Shown in pieces: positions 6,527 to 11,305 of a stretch of 11,305 nt of DNA. The translations under genes were made by a program, and so were the position numbers. This DNA comes from Thermoplasmata archaeon. Lineage in GTDB: Archaea; Thermoplasmatota; Thermoplasmata; Thermoplasmatales; Thermoplasmataceae. The first letter of the stretch is position 1. Every line of letters starts with the position of its first letter. The notes below the pieces were generated by a model, which saw only the letters and a list, made by a program, of their open reading frames with translations, made no database searches and was not told the origin of the DNA. The stretch covers positions 1 through 11,305 of the forward strand of contig JAJZKS010000030.1 in NCBI GenBank assembly GCA_021850835.1, given 5' to 3'.

Positions 6527-7384
6527 CTACTCATCCCCCAAAAGTGCTCTTGAAATATCGCCTGCAACAGAGATCAGGCTATGGTCCCCATCGATGGAGT
6601 CTGACACAGCAAGAAGATCGACCAGAGGCTCAATGGTTCTGTCTGAATCCTTGGCGAAGACCCCATGGACAGCACTGACGCTGATCCTTGAAGCACCGTT
6701 GTCCTTGAGAAGTTTTACAGCTTTAATAATTGTTCCACCGGTGGAAATGATATCGTCCACTATGAGCACGGACTTTCCCGAGAAGTCTACCTTTGGAAGG
6801 TGCATTTCAACAGTCTTGGCATCAATCCTCTTCTTGTCAATGTAATAGGCTGGGATGGAAAGGATTTCCGCCATCTTCTTAGCCCTGTCATAGCCTCCAT
6901 CATCCGGTGAAAGTATAAGATCTATCTTGCTGTCCCTGAAATATTCGCTGGAAGTCCTTATTACACTGAGGTTCTTGAACTGGTGTGATGCGAAACCAAT
7001 GGTTTCCTCATCATGTATTTCCACGCAAATGATCCTGTCTGAGAAATTCTCAATGGACCTGGTCATGACTTTTGAAGAAACTGGTTCCCCGGGCTTGTAG
7101 ATCATGTGCTGCCTGGAGTAGCCGAAATAAGGTACTACTGCTGTAACACTAGAAGCCCCTGCTTCCCTTGCGGCATTCAGGAGCAGCAGAAGTTCCACAA
7201 AATCAGCATCGCTCCTTGTGTTTCCAATGACTGCAACTTCGGCTCGCCTAACCTCAGAAAGGATCCTGACATACATTTCCCCGTCGGGAAACCTCTTTCT
7301 TTCTACCTCAGCTAGAGTTGCTCCCAATTCCTTTGCAACCTTGGCAGCAAGACCCAAGGAAGAACTTGCCGGGACTATTATCAT
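6527..7384 (-). CDS. prs: Ribose-phosphate pyrophosphokinase (PRPP synthase)
   Basis: Makes PRPP from ribose 5-phosphate and ATP for purine, pyrimidine, histidine and NAD synthesis. The 285 residues match the short archaeal PRPP synthases. Visible landmarks are FPDGEMYVR (32-40, ATP-side loop), PYFGYSRQ (85-92), EIHDEE (122-127, with the His of the usual DLH motif), SPDDGGYDRAKK (159-170) and the PRPP-binding loop VDDIISTGGTI (209-219). It heads a leftward pair with kptA and is divergent from ilvE across a gap of 105 bp. The ATG at 7384 is preceded by a TTTAAA box about 29 nt away and no clear Shine-Dalgarno. Nothing essential looks missing. Confidence 0.95.
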   Translation of the reverse strand: MIIVPASSSLGLAAKVAKELGATLAEVERKRFPDGEMYVRILSEVRRAEVAVIGNTRSDADFVELLLLLNAAREAGASSVTAVVPYFGYSRQHMIYKPGEPVSSKVMTRSIENFSDRIICVEIHDEETIGFASHQFKNLSVIRTSSEYFRDSKIDLILSPDDGGYDRAKKMAEILSIPAYYIDKKRIDAKTVEMHLPKVDFSGKSVLIVDDIISTGGTIIKAVKLLKDNGASRISVSAVHGVFAKDSDRTIEPLVDLLAVSDSIDGDHSLISVAGDISRALLGDE

Positions 7385-7410
7385 AATCGCTTTCCTTATG
7401 GTGTGTAAGG

Positions 7411-7416
7411 TTTAAA
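7411..7416 (-). promoter_or_regulatory. TATA-like box of prs-kptA
   Basis: TTTAAA, centred about 29 nt before the prs ATG and within minus-strand GCTTTAAACC. It overlaps the 10-bp palindrome TAAAGCTTTA at 7413-7422, so the exact box is uncertain. Confidence 0.45.
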
Positions 7417-7441
7417 GCTTTATTTGCACAGCTTGGACTCA

Positions 7442-7453
7442 AATGCCGGCATT
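7442..7453. promoter_or_regulatory. 12-bp perfect palindrome, candidate operator of ilvE
   Basis: AATGCCGGCATT is a perfect palindrome that ends 7 bp before the TATA-like box of ilvE, in the short prs-ilvE divergent gap. Its position near the BRE suits a repressor or activator site, for instance an amino-acid-responsive Lrp/AsnC-type factor. No factor can be named from sequence. Confidence 0.4.
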
Positions 7454-7460
7454 CAATGGA

Positions 7461-7467
7461 TTTATAG
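7461..7467 (+). promoter_or_regulatory. TATA-like box of ilvE
   Basis: TTTATAG is centred 26 nt before the ATG at 7490. This supports 7490 as the start, since the upstream in-frame ATG at 7424 lies ahead of the box. Confidence 0.6.
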
Positions 7468-7489
7468 GAAAGAATGGGTTCCAATAAGC

Positions 7490-8401
7490 ATGGAAAACTC
7501 CAGGATATGGTTTGACGGTAAGATTACTGATTACAATGATGTTAAGGTTCCACTGCTTACACACTCGCTACAGTACGGTTCTGGGATTTTTGAGGGGATC
7601 AGGGCTTACGATGCAGGAGGAAGAGCCGCAGTTTTCAGGCTCGACGAGCATGTTGACCGGTTCATGCGGTCTGCGCGCATATACAGGATGGCCCTGAGTT
7701 CCACAAGGGATGAGATCAGGCAGGGGATCATAGACGTGGTCAGGGAGAACAATTACAAATCCTGTTACCTGAGGCCTTTCGCCTTCTTCAATGACGACCG
7801 CATTTCCCTGCAGACCAAGGGAAAGAAAGTCAGCGTTGCTGTTGTCGGGGTCCCTTACAACAATTACTTTGGCGATACCTCAAACAAAGGTGTTACTTGC
7901 AAAGTCGCAGGCTGGAGAAGAATCAACTCTGATATCCTGCCCATACAGGCAAAGGCCAGCGGTAACTACCTGAATTCGGTAGCAGCAATTGGTGAGGCGG
8001 ATGCTGCAGGATTTGACGAGGCCATACTGCTCTCCAGGAACGGATATATTGCCGAGGGCCCTGGCGAAAACATATTCCTTGTTAAGGACGGGAAGCTTGT
8101 CACACCGGGGCTGGAGTCAGACATCCTTTTTGGGATTACAAGATTCTCCCTCATTGAACTTGCAGGCAAAATGGGCATCGAAATCACAGAACGCCAGATA
8201 CACAGGGATGAACTGTATACATGTGATGAGGCATTCTTCTGCGGTACAGCAGCTGAAGTCACCCCCATAGTGAATGTTGACGGAATACCTGTTGGCGACG
8301 GAAAACCCGGCCAGATTACGGAAAAGATTGGAAAGAAATTCATGGGTGTGGTATCGGGCAGGGAGAAGGAATTCCTGCACTGGCTCACATTTGTAAAATG
8401 A
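7490..8401 (+). CDS. ilvE: Branched-chain amino acid aminotransferase (class IV, PLP-dependent)
   Basis: Transfers the amino group between glutamate/2-oxoglutarate and leucine, isoleucine or valine and their 2-oxo acids. From the chosen ATG the protein has 303 residues, the usual length. Signatures in order: THSLQYGSGIFEGIRAY (24-40), YLRPF (93-97), PLP-binding Lys155 in AKASGNYLNS, EGPGENIFL (189-197), GITRFSLIELA (215-225) and CGTAAEVTPI (251-260). The frame also has an ATG at 7424, which would add 22 residues that lack family resemblance. The TATA-like box at 7461-7467 lies between the two, so 7490 is preferred, with a leaderless mRNA. D-amino acid aminotransferase and aminodeoxychorismate lyase share the fold but usually lack this set of motifs. 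Confidence 0.93.
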   Translation: MENSRIWFDGKITDYNDVKVPLLTHSLQYGSGIFEGIRAYDAGGRAAVFRLDEHVDRFMRSARIYRMALSSTRDEIRQGIIDVVRENNYKSCYLRPFAFFNDDRISLQTKGKKVSVAVVGVPYNNYFGDTSNKGVTCKVAGWRRINSDILPIQAKASGNYLNSVAAIGEADAAGFDEAILLSRNGYIAEGPGENIFLVKDGKLVTPGLESDILFGITRFSLIELAGKMGIEITERQIHRDELYTCDEAFFCGTAAEVTPIVNVDGIPVGDGKPGQITEKIGKKFMGVVSGREKEFLHWLTFVK

Positions 8402-8432
8402 TGGGAATCAGCACGGAAAATGCAATTCCCAT
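8401..8432. repeat. Inverted repeat just after ilvE
   Basis: ATGGGAAT (8401-8408) and ATTCCCAT (8425-8432) are perfect 8-bp arms with a 16-nt loop, starting at the last base of the ilvE stop codon. No T-run follows, so an ordinary terminator is not well supported. The pair could fold in the ilvE 3' UTR or bind protein. Confidence 0.4.
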
Positions 8433-8441
8433 TAAGCTGAA

Positions 8442-8457
8442 GGTACAGAACTGTACC
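8442..8457. promoter_or_regulatory. Inverted repeat abutting a TATA-like box, candidate operator
   Basis: GGTACAG-AA-CTGTACC has perfect 7-bp arms with a 2-bp centre. It touches the AT-rich promoter of the small membrane protein, covering the BRE position. This is typical of a homodimeric regulator site that blocks or aids TFB/TBP binding. Confidence 0.5.
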
Positions 8458-8468
8458 AAATAATATTT
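8458..8468 (+). promoter_or_regulatory. TATA-like box of the small membrane protein gene
   Basis: AT-rich AAATAATATTT lies 31-41 nt before the ATG at 8499. This distance fits a very short leader that would include the GGAG at 8488-8491 only if transcription starts at its upstream edge. The AT-rich run continues to about 8486, so the box cannot be fixed. Confidence 0.4.
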
Positions 8469-8498
8469 ATTGTAAATTAAAAATAACGGAGCGATTTC

Positions 8499-8825
8499 AT
8501 GCCTAACAGATCAGAATCAATACTTGGAACATTTGGAGGAATCATAGGGATCATAATCGGCGCCCTTTCTTTCATAATCAGCGGAATTGAGTCAGTTGTA
8601 AGGCTGCATTTCCAGAATGCAGTTGTAAATTCAATCATCATGGTTGTGGTGGCATTCATAGCCCTGTTTGGAGCCGGCATCACCAGAAGGGACAGGCTTG
8701 TGGGCGGTGTAGTAATGGTTTTCGCAGCAATCCTGGGATTCGCCCTTTTCGATGGATTCTACCTTATATCTAGCATAATCGTGCTTCTTGCGGGAATCAT
8801 CGCCCTTGTGGAGCACTTCAGATAG
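8499..8825 (+). CDS. Small four-helix membrane protein of unknown function
   Basis: Protein of 108 residues, almost wholly hydrophobic. Four membrane segments can be read at about 9-30, 42-62, 67-86 and 88-105. A charged loop (GITRRDRLVGG, about 60-70) joins the second and third, and short polar termini are present. There is no signal peptide cleavage motif, no cysteine and no recognisable catalytic residue. It resembles small conserved integral membrane proteins such as the DUF4064 kind, but I cannot assign a family. Start choice is supported by GGAG (8488-8491) with 7-nt spacing, one of the few clear Shine-Dalgarno sites here. The perfect inverted repeat at its promoter suggests that it is specifically regulated, perhaps by stress or a small molecule. 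Confidence 0.75.
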   Translation: MPNRSESILGTFGGIIGIIIGALSFIISGIESVVRLHFQNAVVNSIIMVVVAFIALFGAGITRRDRLVGGVVMVFAAILGFALFDGFYLISSIIVLLAGIIALVEHFR

Positions 8826-8902
8826 AGCGGGCAGCCATTTATTTGTAATTTAATATTACCATCTATCATATTTTCCACATTTTGCGGCTTCCGTGTCAAA
8901 AT

Positions 8903-8909
8903 CTATTTA
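8903..8909 (+). promoter_or_regulatory. TATA-like box upstream of the leader ORF and flavin reductase
   Basis: CTATTTA in the 196-bp gap after the membrane protein gene, about 33 nt before the ATG at 8939. It would start transcription a few nt before that ATG. A 6-bp inverted repeat, ATTTTG (8879-8884) and CAAAAT (8897-8902), abuts it. A second candidate, ATTAAATA (8916-8923), would instead place the start downstream of 8939. Confidence 0.35.
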
Positions 8910-8938
8910 TGATCCATTAAATACCATCATCAAGATCA

Positions 8939-9019
8939 ATGGCAGCAACTGAAAATCATACCGGAACAAAATCTTCCGGAGCATTTGCCAGCCCATGGTC
9001 TGGGAAATTGGAGAGCTAA
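8939..9019 (+). CDS. Possible 26-residue leader peptide upstream of flavin reductase
   Basis: ATG at 8939 opens a 26-codon frame ending TAA at 9017-9019, two nt before the flavin reductase ATG and in a different frame. The Shine-Dalgarno of the reductase (GGAG, 9010-9013) lies within its last codons, so translation of this ORF would pass over and end beside that site, allowing translational coupling. The peptide is polar and rich in Ser, Gly, Ala and Thr (ends SPWSGKLES), with no membrane segment and no run of one regulatory amino acid. It is the first ATG after the TATA-like box. It could be chance, because an ORF of this length is not rare. Confidence 0.35.
   Translation: MAATENHTGTKSSGAFASPWSGKLES
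9010..9013 (+). promoter_or_regulatory. Shine-Dalgarno site that sets the flavin reductase start
   Basis: GGAG, within GGAGAG, stands 8 nt before the ATG at 9022. The upstream in-frame ATG at 8995 has no such site, so 9022 is the better start. Confidence 0.6.
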
Positions 9020-9021
9020 CA

Positions 9022-9513
9022 ATGCCTGCTGAAATTCAAGACAATGGACTGAGGGAAATCCTGAGAAGATACCCCACCGGTGTAACAATTGTAACTGCAC
9101 TTCTAGACGGAAAACCCTGGGGAGGCACAATGAATTCTTTCACATCCGTGTCCCTCGATCCACCCCTCATTGCCATCTTTGTAATGGAGAAAGGCAGAAC
9201 CACAACAGCCATCAACCAGACAGGAAAATTCGTTGTGAACATCCTGAAGTTCAACCAGGAAAAGGAAGCAAAGCAGTTTGCAAGTGACAATGTTCCTGAC
9301 AAGTTCCTGGATGTTTCCTACAGGGAAAGCAGCAATGGAATCCCAATAATTGAAGGTTCACTGGGATACATAGAGTGCGATCTCTATGATGCGAAGAAGA
9401 TCTCAGACCACATAATGTTCCTGGGTAAGGTAACCAGATCAGAGGTTACCATGGATGAGGAAGCACTGGTCTTTTACAGGCGCGCATTCAGGAGTTTCAC
9501 AGGTACAGTCTGA
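9022..9513 (+). CDS. Flavin reductase-like FMN-binding split-barrel protein
   Basis: Member of the flavin reductase (HpaC/DIM6-NTAB-like) family, which binds FMN or FAD and usually reduces free flavin with NAD(P)H for a partner oxygenase. The 163 residues show the family pattern: LRRYPTGVTIVTA near the N-terminus, NSFTSVSLDPPLIAIFV (flavin-binding strand region), KFVVNILKFNQ, a glycine-containing segment near IEGSLGYIEC, ILFLGKV-like IMFLGKV and a terminal FYRRAFRSF. No fused monooxygenase domain is present and no obvious oxygenase partner lies in the window, so a stand-alone reductase or flavin carrier is all that can be said. The start at 9022 is chosen over 8995 because of GGAG at 9010-9013. 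The gene converges on the next gene, 21 bp away. Confidence 0.86.
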   Translation: MPAEIQDNGLREILRRYPTGVTIVTALLDGKPWGGTMNSFTSVSLDPPLIAIFVMEKGRTTTAINQTGKFVVNILKFNQEKEAKQFASDNVPDKFLDVSYRESSNGIPIIEGSLGYIECDLYDAKKISDHIMFLGKVTRSEVTMDEEALVFYRRAFRSFTGTV

Positions 9514-9534
9514 CCGCCCTCTGCCTGTTTCTGG

Positions 9535-10218
9535 TCACAGCAATATGTCCCTCTCAGAGGGGACTCTTATGAAATTTATGAGATTGAAGGGATTCGAGAG
9601 AAGGTTATCTCTCATTCTTGGCCTCCTTGACCTCTTCATGTAATACCTTGAAATATGCTTCATGGCCCTCATTTCATAAGAAAGGAGGTCGGACAGTTTC
9701 TTCTCCGTCTGTTCTGAGTCGAAACCGATTGTAACAGTGAAGTTGAACCTGCCACCATATCGCCTGCCACTACTGCCCGATCTCACGGAAACACAATACC
9801 TGATGACTGCTGTCCTGTCTACTGCAGTGTAATCAAGGATATTCCGCACAAACCCTGGATGGTAAAACTCCTTCTTCCTGAGGTTAAGAATGGAATTCTT
9901 CAGGATCACGGAATTGTTTCCACCCACTTCTGGCAACTGGGCATCTTCAAAGACAGCCCCGTATATTCTGGAGAAGAAAGCCTCCATCATCTCAAGGTTC
10001 CTCGTGCTCTCAGAGGCTATGAAAAACCTGGTCTGGAACTGAGTGCTCTGGACAAGGAACATGTTCTGGGTGTATGATTCCGGCAGCAGAAGCCTGCATT
10101 TCTCCCTGTAAAGCATGGAATCTGTTCTTATTTCCCCGGCTGGAAACAGTATTTCCTTAGTGTGTATGCTTCTGTGCTCCATGTCCAGGGATCGCCCATT
10201 CTCCAATAAAATTTGCAT
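9535..10218 (-). CDS. Protein of unknown function, 227 residues
   Basis: I do not recognise this family securely. The sequence is soluble, has no signal peptide or membrane segment, and is basic near the C-terminus (KRSRRPRMRDN). A mixed alpha/beta N-terminal half contains RFFIASESTRNLEMMEAFFSR (about 64-84). A later strand-rich segment, RFNFTVTIGFDSE, is followed by a helix and then NPFNLINFIRVPSERD. The last part and the RFFIAS...NLEMMEAFFSRIYG pattern recall the segment ahead of the motor domain in VirB4/HerA-like ATPases, but no Walker A or B motif exists here and the match is impressionistic. It could be a stand-alone partner domain or something unrelated. Codon use resembles its neighbours. 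It is divergent from the peptidase gene (58 bp gap), with AAAGGG some 9 nt before the ATG as a weak Shine-Dalgarno. Confidence 0.7.
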   Translation of the reverse strand: MQILLENGRSLDMEHRSIHTKEILFPAGEIRTDSMLYREKCRLLLPESYTQNMFLVQSTQFQTRFFIASESTRNLEMMEAFFSRIYGAVFEDAQLPEVGGNNSVILKNSILNLRKKEFYHPGFVRNILDYTAVDRTAVIRYCVSVRSGSSGRRYGGRFNFTVTIGFDSEQTEKKLSDLLSYEMRAMKHISRYYMKRSRRPRMRDNLLSNPFNLINFIRVPSERDILL

Positions 10219-10246
10219 TAAGCTTCCCTTTACTCAAGAGCGCAGC

Positions 10247-10256
10247 AATAAAATAC
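10247..10256 (+). promoter_or_regulatory. TATA-like box of the S9 peptidase gene, perhaps shared
   Basis: AATAAAATAC is centred 26 nt before the ATG at 10277. Read on the other strand (GTATTTTATT) it is about 34 nt before the ATG at 10218, so one AT-rich box might serve both directions. No second good box is seen in the 58-bp gap. Confidence 0.5.
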
Positions 10257-10276
10257 AACACCGGGCTAAGGTCCTC

Positions 10277-11305
10277 ATGGGGAATGAACACACTGTTGAG
10301 CAGTATCTGAAGCTAATGAACCTCTCATCCGTCCTCCTGGACAGGAGCGGGGAAAAAATCGCGCTTGAAGTCTCAAGGCCATATCACGAGAAGAAGAGCC
10401 CAACAGAAACAGCAGTGGTTGTGTTTTCTGCAAAGGAAAAGAAGCCTCTACTTGAACTGAGGGAGCCAAATGTGAGAAAACACTTCCCTGTTTTCAACAG
10501 CCTCGGGAACAAAATAGCCTACCTTGAAAAGGCTGATGAGAAACACTCCCTTGTAATACACAACCTCACTGAGAATATTTCAGAAAAGATTGAACTTGAT
10601 GGGGACCCCGTCCAGATACAATGGCATGGTGACTCCATCCTCATACTCAAGAATGATCCTGTAAACCCGGAACTGAAGAAGAAGCACAATGAAGGCCTGG
10701 ACGGGGCATTCTTCGAGGAGGAAGAGCCATACTGCTCGCTGTACCAGTACATCCCCGGGTCAGGTTTCAGGAAACTCACTGAGAACCTCCAGGTCTGGGA
10801 GTTTGACTCAGTTGGAAATACTGCTGTCCTGGTGGCATCCAGCGACCCGTATGAATGGTCCTGGTTCAGGTCCAAACTCTACTCTCTCGCATTGGAAGAA
10901 AAGAATCTGTCCCAGATCTACGATCCAGGGTTCAGGAGCCTTGCACGCCCAAAGATTTCTCCAGACGGCCTCAACGTACTGTTTGCAGAGTCTCTGAGAA
11001 GCGACCATGGCCTCACCATGGGCGACATAATAAAATATTCCCTGAAGGATGGCAGCCATGTCAACCTCACCGAAGGGCACAAAAGAAGCTACTCCGATAT
11101 TTCCTGGGTGGACAACTCAAGAATAGCCGCCCTCTGGTTGCAGCAGGGCATTTTTGGCATTTCAGAGTACGACGGGGAATTCAGGGACATTTGGCAGGGC
11201 ACTGGCACAGTGCTTTCAGGCTTCAATCCAAGTTTCTCCTGCTCAATGTGCTTTTTCTCGGAGAAGCCATGGCCTTCCCTGGGAAAGAGGAGGAGCCTTG
11301 TCGTC
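10277..11305 (+). CDS. S9-family peptidase (acylaminoacyl-peptidase-like), 3' end cut by window edge
   Basis: The frame from ATG 10277 stays open for 343 codons to the last base and has no stop in the window. It reads as the N-terminal beta-propeller of a prolyl-oligopeptidase (S9) family serine peptidase: repeated strand units such as FNSLGNKIAYLEK, VWEFDSVGNTAVLVASS, ISPDGLNVLFAES (SPDG at 228-231) and ISWVDNSRIAALW. The alpha/beta-hydrolase domain with GxSxG and the Asp and His of the triad would lie beyond the edge, so catalysis cannot be confirmed here. A TolB-like propeller protein without peptidase domain is the main alternative. It likely degrades peptides in the cytoplasm, as no signal peptide is seen. 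A TATA-like box is centred 26 nt upstream, and AAGGT (10268-10272) could serve as a weak ribosome site. Confidence 0.82.
   Translation, partial: MGNEHTVEQYLKLMNLSSVLLDRSGEKIALEVSRPYHEKKSPTETAVVVFSAKEKKPLLELREPNVRKHFPVFNSLGNKIAYLEKADEKHSLVIHNLTENISEKIELDGDPVQIQWHGDSILILKNDPVNPELKKKHNEGLDGAFFEEEEPYCSLYQYIPGSGFRKLTENLQVWEFDSVGNTAVLVASSDPYEWSWFRSKLYSLALEEKNLSQIYDPGFRSLARPKISPDGLNVLFAESLRSDHGLTMGDIIKYSLKDGSHVNLTEGHKRSYSDISWVDNSRIAALWLQQGIFGISEYDGEFRDIWQGTGTVLSGFNPSFSCSMCFFSEKPWPSLGKRRSLVV

Noticed and set aside
7424..7489. Upstream start of ilvE adding 22 residues
   Set aside because: The added residues do not resemble class IV aminotransferases, and the TATA-like box at 7461-7467 would lie inside the coding part.
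8401..8457. ilvE intrinsic terminator
   Set aside because: Neither inverted repeat is followed by a T-run, and the second one touches the next promoter.
8845..8859. GTAAT/ATTAC inverted repeat in the gap after the membrane protein gene
   Set aside because: Arms of 5 bp made almost only of A and T are expected by chance in such a region.
8995..9021. Upstream start of the flavin reductase adding 9 residues
   Set aside because: No Shine-Dalgarno precedes it, while the ATG at 9022 has GGAG at good spacing and begins where family members begin.
10275..10469. 64-codon minus-strand frame within the peptidase gene
   Set aside because: It is antisense to the propeller-coding frame, which is open for the full remaining 1029 bases and has clear S9 propeller motifs.
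10689..10997. 102-codon plus-strand frame within the peptidase gene
   Set aside because: It is in another frame of the same stretch, of low complexity, and lacks any domain signature.

Overview
The window looks like a piece of an archaeal chromosome, most likely from the Thermoplasmatales or a near relative (inferred, not proven). Four things point there: an archaeal-type RNA 2'-phosphotransferase with an N-terminal zinc ribbon, a short archaeal-type PRPP synthase, a thiolase paired with a DUF35 zinc-ribbon/OB-fold protein, and a P3A-type proton ATPase. Promoters fit too: several genes carry an AT-rich TATA-like box centred about 26-29 nt before the ATG and no Shine-Dalgarno sequence, the pattern of leaderless archaeal mRNA. 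Arg codons are mostly AGG/AGA and Ile codons are often ATA. I see no rRNA, tRNA, CRISPR array, IS element or integrase.

Layout. Positions 2-1819 (+) hold the C-terminal three quarters of a P-type H+-ATPase that enters from the left edge. It converges on a leftward group (4021 to 1852): SDR oxidoreductase, thiolase-like protein, DUF35 protein. A 104-bp divergent promoter region separates this group from a rightward old-yellow-enzyme/2,4-dienoyl-CoA reductase-like protein (4126-5790), whose 3' end overlaps kptA by 11 bp. kptA (6523 to 5780) lies 3 bp behind prs (7384 to 6527) in a leftward pair. A second divergent region then leads to the branched-chain aminotransferase ilvE (7490-8401), a small four-helix membrane protein (8499-8825), a possible 26-codon leader ORF (8939-9019) and a flavin reductase (9022-9513). 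A leftward protein of unknown function (10218 to 9535) follows. A third divergent region starts an S9-type peptidase (from 10277), which leaves the window still open.

How the genes may work together. The SDR, thiolase-like, DUF35 and dienoyl-reductase-like genes form a plausible acyl-CoA or ketone metabolism module. Its two central enzymes are unusual. The thiolase-like protein has Ser where the nucleophilic Cys should be. The reductase has lost most of its pyridine-nucleotide domain. Together with the DUF35 partner, this allows a carbon-carbon chemistry other than ordinary thiolysis, for example an aldolase of the Ltp2/DUF35 kind. prs and kptA form a nucleotide/RNA-repair pair.

Three intergenic regions carry a perfect inverted repeat just upstream of a TATA-like box (4078-4089, 7442-7453, 8442-8457). 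These are the best candidates for transcription-factor sites. No intergenic stretch exceeds 300 bp; the longest (8826-9021, 196 bp) holds a TATA-like box and the leader ORF.
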